Positions 50,739-60,112 are shown, numbered from the stretch's first letter. The stretch is 64,000 nucleotides of DNA from Sabulibacter ruber (GCF_017355955.1 NZ_JAFFID010000001.1:992001-1056000); one strand, 5' to 3'. Notes: generated by a model from the letters alone, not told the origin. Translations and numbers: made by a program.

Positions 50739-51665
50739 TCAGTTGATTTTAGTGGTATATCCCAGGATGTTCAGGTTGGCATCATCAGAGTCCTCTAATA
50801 AGAAGGACCAGGCAGAACCGGCTATTTCCAGGGTAAAATCCACGGTTTCGCCGGCCGGGAGCAAATAAGGCAGCAGGTGCTCCTCCAAAAGCACTCTCTG
50901 CTGGCCTCCAGGAAGCCATTGCTCCACTTCTTCCGGTAGCACATCGGCAACGGTGAGGTGCAGTGCCCTGATGCCGTCTGTAAATGAATCTCCCAGCAGA
51001 AAATCCTCCCCCAGCAGACCTTCTCCAAGAGGAGTTTGCAAATGAGCCGGAATTGGGATGCCCAGGTTTCTGGCTGGCGTTATGGCTATGTTTTTCTGAA
51101 AAAAAGCGGAAAGCAACGATTCTGTTTCTGCCCCTTTTCCTACAAAACGGCTGATAAACGGCAGCACCAGGGCCAGCATCTGCCCCTGACTTTCCGCTAC
51201 ACCTTTCAGGTCATCCAGCCCGTATATTCTTGCCAGGCAGGAGGCAAGGTCCATTGAACTATTGCGCTCTGCTTTTTCTAGTTCCACCCGGGTTTGATAC
51301 AGTACTTCCTCAAAAGGCAGGAAGAACCTTCTTGCCGATTGTTCCTGAAGCGCCAGGTGCTGGGCTCTTTCTACTTCGTCTTCATAGGTCTCTTCGGGCC
51401 GGAAGAAAAGCATCTCAGGAAGGGTATCAAAAAGGCTCTCGCGGTTAATGTCCAGGTAAACCAGCTCTTTTCCTTTGCCATTGAAAACGGAGCCAGTCAC
51501 GTTCAGCACTTCTCTTCCGCCTCTCCTGTTGACATGCCCCAACGGACGGACTAATATTTGGTCTGTTTCTTCTAATTCTTCCTGCGTCTCTAACAGGCTG
51601 CATGCCAATGCCTCCACATTCATGTCAAAGGGCAGGTGCGCCAGAAGGTTCTTGAGGTTATGCAT
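50739..51665 (-). CDS. tssG: T6SS baseplate wedge protein TssG
   Basis: 308 residues. TssG joins TssE-TssF2-TssG wedges around the VgrG spike. Family-like features are the start NLLAHLPFDMNVEALACSLL, the ...RRFFLPFEEVLYQTRVELEKAE helix, and a beta-rich C terminus with GEGLLGEDFLLGDSFTDGIRALHLTVADVLPEEVEQWLPGG. It overlaps tssF by 8 nt, and tssN follows 3 nt later. Confidence 0.85.
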   Translation of the reverse strand: MHNLKNLLAHLPFDMNVEALACSLLETQEELEETDQILVRPLGHVNRRGGREVLNVTGSVFNGKGKELVYLDINRESLFDTLPEMLFFRPEETYEDEVERAQHLALQEQSARRFFLPFEEVLYQTRVELEKAERNSSMDLASCLARIYGLDDLKGVAESQGQMLALVLPFISRFVGKGAETESLLSAFFQKNIAITPARNLGIPIPAHLQTPLGEGLLGEDFLLGDSFTDGIRALHLTVADVLPEEVEQWLPGGQQRVLLEEHLLPYLLPAGETVDFTLEIAGSAWSFLLEDSDDANLNILGYTTKIN

Positions 51666-53517
51666 GGCCGTTAAGGGTTAAGGTGACGGCATACGGAATC
51701 ACACCACTTGATTTTTGGTTGAGCAGGTACTCCAACTCTCGGCAGGCTCCTTCCCAGGTATGGTCCTCAGGATTATCTACCTGAAGAAGCACCTCAGAGA
51801 CTCTGTTGATGCCCCCTTGCGGAGTGGGATCAACCCTGAAACCAGGCTTTACCTCCACCTGCCGCAATTTCTCGCCTACATAGTGGTGGCAGAAGTACTC
51901 CACATCTTTGGAAGTCACTAACTGCTCTTTTTTAAGCAAGTTGTGGCGTAAAAGGGCATAATACTCGGTTTCATTGGGCATGTCCTTTCCTCCTGTCAGA
52001 GGCGTAATGAGCGTGGTTCCTTCTTTCCGGATGCTGGGGTCTGGTGGGTCACAAATCAGGCCCTTGGGAACGGGAATTCGGTTCGCTTTGGCCCCGTCGG
52101 TGGTCCAATAGGAAATCCGGGCCCGGATGCCGCCTTTCAGGTTCTCTCCAGGGTGCAGGAAGAAGTAAATATTGTTTTCGGGGTTAAGTTCCTGGGGCTC
52201 GTCCCGGAGAATTTTCTCCCCGATGAGCAAATGCAGCTCTTCAATAGAGATTTTGTCCCCAATTCTTTCCAGCACTTCCCGGTAGCGGTGTTCCTCCCGG
52301 AAAAGACCGAGCAAATACGACAGCCTGCTCCAGGCGTTGTAGTTGTCTGTTCTTCCCACCCCTCCGTACCGCACGCTGTAGGCTGGGGTGCGACTGCCTT
52401 TGAACTTACTGAAGGGCAGTAAGGGAATTACCTCCCGGTTCTGCAGATTCTCCACCTGGTGCACGCCTAAGAACTGTTTTTCAGGGGTAATGCATAAAAC
52501 ATCCACCACGGGGCGGTTCAGAAAGGTATCGGCATCGTCTTTCACGTGCAGCTGGCGGTTCACTATCGGCAAGATGTTGGTGGCACACCGGAAATTCTTC
52601 TCAAATTCAAACACCCTAACCGGATACGGCAACTGAATCTCCAGCCAGAAGATGTTGTCTTCTACCGGTGAAAGTGCCTGCGCCTGCTCTTCAAGGGTTG
52701 GGGTATCTGTGTGGTTCTCGCGCAGCCAGGAGACTACCACCTCGCTTATGTTCCGCTTCAGAAGCGCATTTTCAATGTACTCCTGGGTGGTGAAGAAATA
52801 GCTTTGGTAGGTGTCTGCTATCTGTTGGAGCGGCTGGAAACCCATATCGTACTGCCGTTCCAGCGGTCCTTTACCTTGCCGGAATCCTCTGGTTTTCTTC
52901 ACCGGCTGGCCGTTTATCTTCCAGCTTCCCTCGGCCACGGCATTCAGGAACAAAAGCTGGTTGTTCTGGCCCAGCAGGTTGAAGTAAAACAGGATATTGT
53001 CAAAAGAGATAATGGGTTTGGGCGCCTCAAAGCCCAGCAGAATCTTGGAGACGTGGGTGTACTGGCCGCTGGGCTTTTCTTTCCCGGCTTTGTATTCAAA
53101 GATTAGCCCGTCTGAGCCAACTACTTTCAGTTCACTGTTAAGGAGATGGCAGTTGAAGGCGGGAGTAAAGTAAAAGGTGCCTGCCTCGGTATCGCAGCGG
53201 AACTGGGTGGTTTCAGAGAGATAGGCGGAACTGCCGGTGGGCGTCACTGAGGCCAGTCCCCGCGCGGGAGAGGCCAAGTGAGCTTCGTCGGGCAGAATCA
53301 GCTCGGCCAATTTCTTCACTACCCTGCGCTCTGAGGAATCAAGGGCATCAAAGATATTCTTCACTTCAGAGGCACAGGCACCCACCAGCAGGTGAACCAG
53401 AGGATCAAAATCACGGCCGTTGTAATCCCATTCCTCTCCTAGGCGGGCATAAAGGTTCTCTTTTGCCCACTCCAGCATGTCCTGCTTAATGTCTTCAGCT
53501 GCCCTGGTATTTTTCAT
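51658..53517 (-). CDS. tssF: T6SS baseplate wedge protein TssF
   Basis: 619 residues, full TssF length. Visible marks are an N-terminal RLGEEWDYNGRDFDPLVHLLVGACASEVKNIFDALDSSERRVVKKLAELILPDEAHLASPARGLASVTPTG, matching the family's D..V.RLLE..A.L.A....... P....P.....A pattern, and a C-terminal PxGGINRVSEVLLQV. TssF forms most of the T6SS baseplate wedge. It overlaps tssE by 4 nt and tssG by 8 nt. Confidence 0.9.
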   Translation of the reverse strand: MKNTRAAEDIKQDMLEWAKENLYARLGEEWDYNGRDFDPLVHLLVGACASEVKNIFDALDSSERRVVKKLAELILPDEAHLASPARGLASVTPTGSSAYLSETTQFRCDTEAGTFYFTPAFNCHLLNSELKVVGSDGLIFEYKAGKEKPSGQYTHVSKILLGFEAPKPIISFDNILFYFNLLGQNNQLLFLNAVAEGSWKINGQPVKKTRGFRQGKGPLERQYDMGFQPLQQIADTYQSYFFTTQEYIENALLKRNISEVVVSWLRENHTDTPTLEEQAQALSPVEDNIFWLEIQLPYPVRVFEFEKNFRCATNILPIVNRQLHVKDDADTFLNRPVVDVLCITPEKQFLGVHQVENLQNREVIPLLPFSKFKGSRTPAYSVRYGGVGRTDNYNAWSRLSYLLGLFREEHRYREVLERIGDKISIEELHLLIGEKILRDEPQELNPENNIYFFLHPGENLKGGIRARISYWTTDGAKANRIPVPKGLICDPPDPSIRKEGTTLITPLTGGKDMPNETEYYALLRHNLLKKEQLVTSKDVEYFCHHYVGEKLRQVEVKPGFRVDPTPQGGINRVSEVLLQVDNPEDHTWEGACRELEYLLNQKSSGVIPYAVTLTLNGHA

Positions 53518-53945
53518 TTCAGGTAGATGGATTCCAGATGTTGAAAAGAATCTCGTCCGTTGATCACGCCCAGCACATTTACGTCAAAGGTGATGCGCCC
53601 TCCTCTTTGGCCTTGCTCCAGTTCCTCGGGCTTGGTCAGTTTCACCTTAACTTCTATGTCCTGCAGGTCTAGCCGGGGTTCATATTTTCTGAGGAGCAAC
53701 CTAAGGTTTGTCAAAAGGCACTCCTTCAATTCATTCTCCAGCTTCTTCTCCCCTTTCCGTTTGTCTGGCAACCGGTAGTGGTGTTTATTGAGCCAACTGC
53801 CAAAAAGAGGCGCAAAACGGAATTTGCCCGGCATGGTCTGCAGCATCAGCCTGAGATGCTGCCGCACAGATTCCTCTGCATCGGTTTTTCGGAAAGCTTT
53901 TCCGGCCGCTCCTGAGGGTTCAAAAGGAAGAGAATAAAATGCCAT
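53514..53945 (-). CDS. tssE: T6SS baseplate protein TssE (gp25-like)
   Basis: 143 residues. gp25-like lysozyme-fold protein without hydrolase activity that nucleates sheath polymerisation on the baseplate. It contains the conserved helix ESVRQHLRLMLQTMPGKFRFAPLFGSWLNKHHY, and a C-terminal YEPRLDLQDIEVKVKL with the typical EPR motif. It sits between vgrG (34 nt upstream of it) and tssF (4-nt overlap). Confidence 0.9.
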   Translation of the reverse strand: MAFYSLPFEPSGAAGKAFRKTDAEESVRQHLRLMLQTMPGKFRFAPLFGSWLNKHHYRLPDKRKGEKKLENELKECLLTNLRLLLRKYEPRLDLQDIEVKVKLTKPEELEQGQRGGRITFDVNVLGVINGRDSFQHLESIYLK

Positions 53946-53979
53946 GCCTTGTTTGCTTTCAACGGGTTGGTCAATTTTC

Positions 53980-55740
53980 TCAATTCAGCTTGATCATACC
54001 GCCGGTGATGTTCGTGGCAATAGCCCCGTCCATGTTCATCGTCGCTCCTTTAATGGTGTTGGTGGAAGAAGCATCTATGGTAATGGTGGGCGAATTGGCC
54101 TTGAAATCTTTATCAGCAGTGGACTCAATGGAGGGAGCTTTCAGACTGATTTTACTGTCGGCCTGCAAAACAATCTCCTTCGCGTGAATAGTAATGGTGC
54201 CCGGGGAGCTTATATTAAGGTCATTCCCTTTACTTTCAACGGTAATCTGTTCCTGTGCAGTAATGGTCAGTTTACCCGTAGAAGCCGTTACCTCTACATC
54301 TTTGGGGCCGGTGATGCCAAAGCTTTCCTTCCCTTGCTCGTCGTTCATCAGGATGGTGTTTCCGCCACGGGTCTTGAGGGCTTTCAGGTGGTTGCCGCTG
54401 TTGTGGTTTTCTGGTTTGGCTTCTGCGTTGTACAGTCCTGTGAGGGCGTAAGGCCGGTCTGGGTTGTTATGCTCAAAAGCGACTACTACCTGGTCTCCAA
54501 TCTCGGGGATTACGTAAAACCCTTTATCCTTACCAGAATAGGGCGAGGCTACCCGAATCCAGGGTGATTTCTGGTCGGTGCCGCGCTGCCAGAGGAACTG
54601 AACCCTGATTCGTCCCAAAGCATCGGGGTCGTTGGTTTCCACCACATCGGCCAACTGCATCTCGCAGAATGGTGGCTCTAGGGAACTGTTGAGTGGTGGT
54701 ATCTCCACTTCGGCGGGTACCGCTTCAAAGGTGTTGATGTAGTTATCGCCCTCGCTTCCGAAAGAGTGTTCCAGATGGGTGATGATAAACGTTCCATAAT
54801 CCTCTGTGTTACCCACCAGCTCACTTCTTTCGTCCAGTAATTGAATATAGCTCCCCACCTTCAAAGCCGGCTCAGTGGAAGATCCGCTCAGGATTACCAT
54901 CTCAGAAACCTGCGCCTGCTCTCGCAGAATCTTCAGTTGCTCCAAATCCTGATCACTCAAAGACTGGTGGATGGGCATGAGCATGGTGTGGCTGTACAGA
55001 TCGTTCCGGGATTTGTCAAAGGCTATTTTGGTGAAATCGTTGAGCTTGCCGTTATAGGCGGCTTCTTTGCTCAGGTACTTATGCTTCTTGTAATCATAGC
55101 CGGCTAACTTGAAATTCACCGGAGAGGCCTTGATGGCCAGATCAAAGTGCAGCAGGTTTTTATCCTGGTACAGCTTTACCGTATTGTCATTCTGCTGGGG
55201 CGGTTTAGAGGTAAAGAAAATCTCTTCGCCGTCAAAGAAAAACCACTCTCCGTAGCTGGTAGCCATGCGAGCCAGAAACTGGAACGTGCTTTCTTTGTAT
55301 TGTACTACATATTTGATTTTCTCCTTTGCTTTGGGGGAGATGTGCACATTCTTGAACTTATCTGAATATTGATTGATGAGGGTATCAGCAATCTGTTTCA
55401 AGGTCTGTTCATAAAACGAGATGGTATTAGGCCCTTCGTCCATTACCACTGTAGGGCTGCCCCCGGTAATGACCAGCTCGTTTTCTTGCCGCCGAACCCG
55501 GTTCAGGGAAACGCCCGTTACTACTCCTCTGCACTTATTCCCCTGGAGGGAGATCTCAACTGGTTTACCGAACAGATCTTTGGCTGTTTTACTCAGAATA
55601 CCTTTGAACTTGTCCAGAATATCTGTGAGCAGAATCCTTATCTCAAAAGAATGGTGCCATCCAAGCTCCTGCCGGATGTGAATGGTAGAATACCTTTGCG
55701 TAAAGTCCTCGCCGCCTATATTTACCCTGGCTTTTTCCAT
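53980..55740 (-). CDS. tssI: T6SS spike protein TssI (VgrG)
   Basis: 586 residues from the ATG at 55740 (MEKARVNIGGEDFTQRYSTIHI); the GTG at 55773 would add a His-rich leader. gp27-like modules cover ~1-370 with SFYEQTLKQIADTLINQYSDKF and ESTFQFLARMATSYGEWFFFDG. An OB-fold gp5 module has ADVVETNDPDALGRIRVQFLWQ, WIRVASPYSGKDKGFYVIPEIGDQVVVAFEHNNPDRPY, followed by a beta-helix of T/I/S repeats to the end (NMDGAIATNITGGMIKLN). No C-terminal effector extension is present, so toxins must arrive through PAAR or adaptor proteins. It lies 600 bp from hcp. Confidence 0.92.
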   Translation of the reverse strand: MEKARVNIGGEDFTQRYSTIHIRQELGWHHSFEIRILLTDILDKFKGILSKTAKDLFGKPVEISLQGNKCRGVVTGVSLNRVRRQENELVITGGSPTVVMDEGPNTISFYEQTLKQIADTLINQYSDKFKNVHISPKAKEKIKYVVQYKESTFQFLARMATSYGEWFFFDGEEIFFTSKPPQQNDNTVKLYQDKNLLHFDLAIKASPVNFKLAGYDYKKHKYLSKEAAYNGKLNDFTKIAFDKSRNDLYSHTMLMPIHQSLSDQDLEQLKILREQAQVSEMVILSGSSTEPALKVGSYIQLLDERSELVGNTEDYGTFIITHLEHSFGSEGDNYINTFEAVPAEVEIPPLNSSLEPPFCEMQLADVVETNDPDALGRIRVQFLWQRGTDQKSPWIRVASPYSGKDKGFYVIPEIGDQVVVAFEHNNPDRPYALTGLYNAEAKPENHNSGNHLKALKTRGGNTILMNDEQGKESFGITGPKDVEVTASTGKLTITAQEQITVESKGNDLNISSPGTITIHAKEIVLQADSKISLKAPSIESTADKDFKANSPTITIDASSTNTIKGATMNMDGAIATNITGGMIKLN

Positions 55741-56353
55741 GTTATGCAAATGATGGTGGGAGAAGATATTCACTCCCTTCTGCGTTCACTGGGTACCCTG
55801 TTCAATTCAATTTTCCTATTTGTCAAAGGGCAGGGAGAGTTGTTTGTTATTTCTGTGAACCGGAATCCTGGCCGCAACCTCCCCCCTCTTTTCCCGAATT
55901 CTGTTACCTTTAGCGCTTACTTCCTCCTTATTATGAAAGTCATGGAGAGTTCTTTCTTTCCAGGTCTTTTTGCTATTAAGATGGATTGAGCAGTAAGCGA
56001 CTACTCTAATAGAAACTTTCCTAGCCAAAAATTTCTATAAGCAGCCGCCTTTCAGTCCAGAGCCGGTGTACTCCAACCACCTTAATAAGGCTTAACTTAG
56101 CTTGGACATACCTTCAGTTCACTTTATAGGCTTGTCTTAAATTCAATAAAAAACCTTTGTCCATCATTGGACTACCCATGCGTAAGCCATCGGGTTGTTT
56201 TTGCCCTGATTTATGTAAATCTGCCTATAAACAAACTTCTGTTTTGGAAAGCAGAGCATTGCCTCCCCTCAAGATCCTACGGCAGGGTCGCCTTGGCAGG
56301 AAAGCCCTGCCGTAGGATACCAGAAGAGAATTCAATTAAATGCTGGCTGGTCT
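55741..56353. other. Intergenic region between hcp and vgrG, 613 bp
   Basis: No gene supported; the small ORFs at 55816-56028 (minus) and 56167-56379 (plus) have no coding features. A strong hairpin at 56274-56318 follows the hcp stop. It is the only long gap inside the T6SS core and splits tssB-C-D from tssI onward. Confidence 0.65.
56274..56318 (-). terminator. Strong hairpin downstream of hcp (attenuator or REP-like)
   Basis: Fourteen-base perfect stem ATCCTACGGCAGGG / CCCTGCCGTAGGAT with a 17-nt loop that contains a further GCC..GGC pairing. There is no T run on the minus strand, so it may stabilise the hcp transcript or attenuate read-through and not act as a classical terminator. Confidence 0.55.
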
Positions 56354-56761
56354 TTAAGAATGGCTTTCAGGCCAGATGAAGTCAAATTTTGCGTTTTCCA
56401 CCTCAATGGTTTCCGCCGAGATGGTGAACGTTTCTACCGTGTTGGAACTGGGTTTTTCCAGGTCAAAGGTTTCCTCGTACTCAATAATGTATGCGTTCTT
56501 AAATTTGATTGTTTTTAAGGCTTGTTTCTTTTGCTCGTCCTGATAGATGACAATTTCCCCATCCTTGCCTTTGTCCGGATCGCCCAACCAGGTAATAGCC
56601 GAGGCTTTATCATAGATGGAATCTTTGGTGACTGTTATTTCACCTTTGCGGATACGGGTAGCAGGTTTTCCATTGTCCTCTGTGTGGCGGTGAAAATGGT
56701 AACGAAGGTATTTCAAATCGCTTTTTTTACCATCAATGGTCATTAATGCATTGTTAGCCAT
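56354..56761 (-). CDS. tssD: T6SS tube protein TssD (Hcp)
   Basis: 135 residues, normal size for the Bacteroidetes TssD. It begins MANNALMTIDGKKSDLKYLRYHFHRHTEDNGKP, continues with a beta-barrel pattern (ASAITWLGDP..GEIVIYQDE) and ends FTISAETIEVENAKFDFIWP. Hexameric rings of TssD build the inner tube and can carry small effectors. It starts 37 nt after tssC and is followed by a strong hairpin, in line with high expression of the tube subunit. Confidence 0.93.
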   Translation of the reverse strand: MANNALMTIDGKKSDLKYLRYHFHRHTEDNGKPATRIRKGEITVTKDSIYDKASAITWLGDPDKGKDGEIVIYQDEQKKQALKTIKFKNAYIIEYEETFDLEKPSSNTVETFTISAETIEVENAKFDFIWPESHS

Positions 56762-56798
56762 ACAATTTGATTTTTATAGAGTGAAATAACAGATTGGA

Positions 56799-58109
56799 TT
56801 AATCTTCAATGGAGGATTCCGTAGCATTTTTGGAGACACCTATTTTATAGACGAACGTGCGGGTTGCCCACAGGGGAGTAATCTTGAAGTCAATGTCAAA
56901 CCGGTCTGGCTGATCGCGGTTACGGGCGAAATTGGTTACCTGCCCTTTCTCAATGATTTTGTTTTCGGCCAGGTCGTCCAGGAATTTCACCAGGCGCTTG
57001 TGCACTACGTTGGCCTTGTCGCGGTCCAGCAGTTCAAAGGTATATTTCCCCAGAAAGTGCTTCAGGGACTTATCAATCCAGTCAATGGTGCGGACCACGG
57101 CATAGTGTTTCAGCTCTAAGTTGGCGCCGTTGAATAGAGAAGTAGCTTCCCAGGGGCTGTCCTGCTGGTAGAAATCGGCCATGGGGTTAATGCCCAATTT
57201 AGAAAGCATACCCACCTCTATTTGGTTAGGCCTGAACCGGATGCCCGAGCTGTTTTTCACCTCCCCAAACTGAACCCCCGCGGCAGGCTGTGAGATCTTG
57301 GTGGCGTACAATTTACCGGCAATGGCCATGGCTACCGACCCGAACACGCCATCTTTCTCGGGCAGGTCTGGGTATTTCTCCCGCATCCTGATCCAGTTCC
57401 CGAACAAGACGGCATGGCTCCAGTACTTCTGTGGCCCCCCAATCTTCTCCCCTTCTGAACTGCTGCGGTACTTCACCATGGACTCCACGCTGGGGAAGTC
57501 TTTGTAGTCGGTCAGGAAAAGGACCTTGTTTTCGTCAGCAATGGTGGCATAGGTCTGGATGAGTTTTTCGCCCAGAAAATCAGGAATGACCATGAGCGAA
57601 TACACTTTGTCCTGATCAATGCGCAGGTGCGGATCTGAAAGGATTTCTTTCACCTTGGTGGTCACCGATTCATCATCTGGATCTTTCACCAGCTCCCGGT
57701 CCACGTTCAGGATAGTGACGTTCTTCAGGTTGTTGGGGCCGGCATTTTTGTAGAACAGGTCCAGCTCACGGTACGATTTTTCCAGAGGACGCGTCTTTTC
57801 CACAATGGTGGCCAGATTCTTTTTCCGCAGTTTCATGAACCTGCTGATCTTCTCATCGGCTTTGGCCTGCACTTCGGTGGCATCAGAACTGCTTTCCACC
57901 AAATCAATCAGATCGGCTACTAAGGCTTTGAGTTCACGCCGTTTCTCTTTAAAGGCTCCCTCCTCCAGGAACATGCTCCGGGTGTCTTCATCGGCTTCAG
58001 GCGCGAAATACTGAAGATCATCGTCAATGGTCTTGAAAAGCGCGCTGTATCCGGTTCTGATTACCTTGAGATCCTGTTTCCGTCTGTCATCCAGTACCTG
58101 TTTCTCCAT
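56799..58109 (-). CDS. tssC: T6SS sheath protein TssC
   Basis: 436 residues. Large sheath subunit, pairing with TssB. Typical stretches are KVYSLMVIPDFLGEKLIQTYATIADENKVLFLTDYKDFPSVESM, YWSHAVLFGNWIRMREKYPDLPEKDGVFGSVAMAIAGKLY and a C-terminal RFDIDFKITPLWATRTFVYKIG. Shorter than proteobacterial TssC (about 490-500), as is usual in subtype iii. It begins 29 nt after tssB. Confidence 0.92.
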   Translation of the reverse strand: MEKQVLDDRRKQDLKVIRTGYSALFKTIDDDLQYFAPEADEDTRSMFLEEGAFKEKRRELKALVADLIDLVESSSDATEVQAKADEKISRFMKLRKKNLATIVEKTRPLEKSYRELDLFYKNAGPNNLKNVTILNVDRELVKDPDDESVTTKVKEILSDPHLRIDQDKVYSLMVIPDFLGEKLIQTYATIADENKVLFLTDYKDFPSVESMVKYRSSSEGEKIGGPQKYWSHAVLFGNWIRMREKYPDLPEKDGVFGSVAMAIAGKLYATKISQPAAGVQFGEVKNSSGIRFRPNQIEVGMLSKLGINPMADFYQQDSPWEATSLFNGANLELKHYAVVRTIDWIDKSLKHFLGKYTFELLDRDKANVVHKRLVKFLDDLAENKIIEKGQVTNFARNRDQPDRFDIDFKITPLWATRTFVYKIGVSKNATESSIED

Positions 58110-58138
58110 TACTTTTCTGATTTTAGGTCTAAACTAGG

Positions 58139-58609
58139 TTAAGCCGATTCCAATTCTTCCTGAATGCTTCGCAGAATATCCAGGAAAGCGGCCTTTTTTT
58201 CGGGGTCTTTGATAATTTCCTGCAGCCGTTTGCTTCTTTCCAACTCGGCTTTGATCCGCTGAAACCTGTCTTCCTGGGCTCTCTGCTTCTGTAGAATTGG
58301 AATGCGCTTCTCTAAATCATCTGGCCTGAAAGATTTAAGATTGGTGTAGGAGATTTTAATTTCCTGGGTAGGCTCCTCTTCGTCACCGGTTTCAAGTTCC
58401 ACTTCCACGCTAGGCTTAGCAAAATCAAAGACTTTGCTAAGCGAAACAGTAGCTTCTTCAGGCAGAACCTCTGGATCATAGGGTCCTTCTGAATGCAAAC
58501 TGGTCAGTACCAAGGTTCTGTTGGTATTGATCTTAGTGAAACTCTGTTCTACCTCAATGGCTTGGATACCAATGGGCCCAGGTATATCCATGTCTAACTC
58601 TTCTGGCAT
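58139..58609 (-). CDS. tssB: T6SS sheath protein TssB
   Basis: 156 residues. The small sheath subunit: PEEATVSLSKVFDFAKPSVEVEL, then QEIKISYTNLKSFRPDDLEKRIPILQKQR, the canonical TssB core (x-F-x-P-D-x-L/V-x-x-I-P-x-L). Its helical C terminus (LQEIIKDPEKKAAFLDILRSI) is the conserved KxLxxALxxxL-like end. It is the first gene of the T6SS locus; about 530 bp upstream is gene-free and must hold the promoter. Confidence 0.92.
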   Translation of the reverse strand: MPEELDMDIPGPIGIQAIEVEQSFTKINTNRTLVLTSLHSEGPYDPEVLPEEATVSLSKVFDFAKPSVEVELETGDEEEPTQEIKISYTNLKSFRPDDLEKRIPILQKQRAQEDRFQRIKAELERSKRLQEIIKDPEKKAAFLDILRSIQEELESA

Positions 58610-59141
58610 AATCCAACCTGTTATATTGTTTAACGAATAGCTAGTAGACAGCCTTTTTGATAGGCTACACGGGATAAGACACCAACTTCATACCCCAAGT
58701 CCTTCAGGTAAAGCCTGGGTCCGTTGATTTTTTGTACTGAATGAAATTTCGTATTCAGTTGTGCCAGCAAAGAGAAGAGGGTAAATCAGCACTAGGCCAA
58801 TTGCAGAGGGGTCGATCCGGTAAACAACACACCGTGCCTGGAGAGCTTAGACTAGGATGTAAGGTGAAGAGTTCTTAGGTATCTATTGAATCCTTAAAAG
58901 TTATAGGGAACCTTCCTCTTACCTGTTTTTCAATATTTAAAATTAAAATTATAATACTTTAAATATATTGTCAATAGGTATTAACATAATTTTGAAAATT
59001 ATATTCATCTTTTTTCCTCCCAATAACTTTAAGGTATTCAGCATGTTTAATAATGGAGAAAACTTTAACCCGATACTGATCCTTTTTAGGTTAGCATCCA
59101 GGTCAACCGCCTTGATATGCTCTGATATAAGTTTAAGTTGA
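58610..59141. other. Intergenic region, 532 bp
   Basis: Leader region of the T6SS locus and left edge of the phage-like remnant. No consensus promoter box found. An 87-codon minus-strand ORF at 58949-59212 overlaps the phage pseudogene in antisense and is not credible. Confidence 0.55.
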
Positions 59142-59604
59142 GACGAGGAAGTTGCTAGGAACCGAGTAGTAAGTGGCACAGGGTCAAGTGGTGTACTTTC
59201 CGGATTTACCACGCTAGGCCAATCTGCGAATCAAGCATCAAACCAGTTCGCGGACAGAGCAGCAGCCTATCAAGAATAAAATCGCTATAAGTTGGACGGG
59301 GTTCTTCGGCAAGATGCAGCATATCGCGCTATCAACCTTACTAGTTTCAATAAGGAGCGAGCAGCCCTTCGCCAGTCAACCGTCCAAAACATCTTCGGCG
59401 GTATCTCCACCATCGGTTCTGTGGCAGCCTACGCAGCAGGTGGGGGGTGACACTGGCAAGGAAACAGGTAAAAGCGCCTATGCTGTAGGGCAGGACACCT
59501 TAGCCCACTACCAAGCAGGCGGCATGTATAATCCGGAACAGTCTATGCCGGTAGGTTTGGGCAATTGGAGCCGTTTTTTTACTACTAATGGCCGTTGGTG
59601 GTAA
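59142..59604 (+). pseudogene. Decayed phage virion/tail-type gene
   Basis: Reading in one frame from 59142 gives DEEVARNRVVSGTGSSG, then QSANQASNQFADRAAAYQE, a TAA stop at 59277-59279, then NRYKLDGVLRQDAAYRAINL, and on to STIGSVAAYAAGGG, ending at TGA 59448-59450. The sequence continues in the +1 frame as DTGKETGKSAYAVGQDT...NWSRFFTTNGRWW to a stop at 59602-59604. So one gene is broken by a nonsense change (probably CAA to TAA) and a frameshift in a six-G tract (59442-59447). The Ala/Gln/Ser-rich make-up resembles phage internal or tail proteins. The 5' end is missing. Confidence 0.65.
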
Positions 59605-59618
59605 ACTTATTTAGGTTT

Positions 59619-59664
59619 AAAGGCGCGTGAGGGTGAGTGAATGCACTAACCAATACGCGCCTTT
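59619..59664 (+). terminator. Terminator after phage pseudogene
   Basis: AAAGGCGCGT / ACGCGCCTTT stem with TTTTTC exit; followed by a second CCCCTC/GGGG hairpin. Confidence 0.75.
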
Positions 59665-59707
59665 TTCATTTCCCCTCAGGGGGTGTTCCCCTTTTAAAAC
59701 AACAGAC

Positions 59708-60100
59708 ATGCAGAAACAACAGGTTATAAGCGATATAGAAGGCCTCCTTTGCCTCTATGGGGCATCCGTCAGCGTTGGCCGCGAACGTGGCCTGAGTGCC
59801 CATCAGACGCGCGTTTTGCTGGCGATCTACTACCTGCAAGAGATCCGGTTGAGGGGTGTGACCAGGAAGCTAACTGCAAGGCATACCTATTTATGGCTTT
59901 CAACCGTGAAGAACGCGGTCAGGTACTTTGTTGAGCGGGGATACATAAAGCCAATCACCGCCCCGAAATACTACCTACAGTTTACCGAGGTGGGATTGTC
60001 AATCTTGGCAGGCCTAATTCGGGATGCTGACAGGCAAAAGCGGATACTTCTAGATGGACCGGCTCCGATAAACAAGCCAAAGCCAAGGCCTAATATTTGA
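59708..60100 (+). CDS. Small winged-helix-like protein of the mobile remnant
   Basis: 130 residues from the ATG at 59708 (MQKQQVISDIEGLL). Helix-helix-wing pattern: SAHQTRVLLAIYYLQEIRLRGVTRKLTARHTYLWLSTVKNAVRYFVERGYIKPITAPKYYLQFTEVGLSILAGL. It resembles a MarR-type DNA-binding fold, with the wing in KYYLQFTEVG. Its C-terminal ~95 residues have a paralogue at 62450-62734. It is intact and is preceded by a terminator. It is likely a phage or conjugative-element regulator; the target is unknown. Confidence 0.65.
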   Translation: MQKQQVISDIEGLLCLYGASVSVGRERGLSAHQTRVLLAIYYLQEIRLRGVTRKLTARHTYLWLSTVKNAVRYFVERGYIKPITAPKYYLQFTEVGLSILAGLIRDADRQKRILLDGPAPINKPKPRPNI

Positions 60101-60112
60101 TGTGTGTTCCAA

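Noticed and set aside
55816-56028. 70-codon minus-strand ORF between hcp and vgrG
   Set aside because: Basic low-information sequence, no conserved pattern, no operon-like spacing.
58949-59212. 87-codon minus-strand ORF
   Set aside because: Antisense to the reconstructed phage pseudogene and without coding features.
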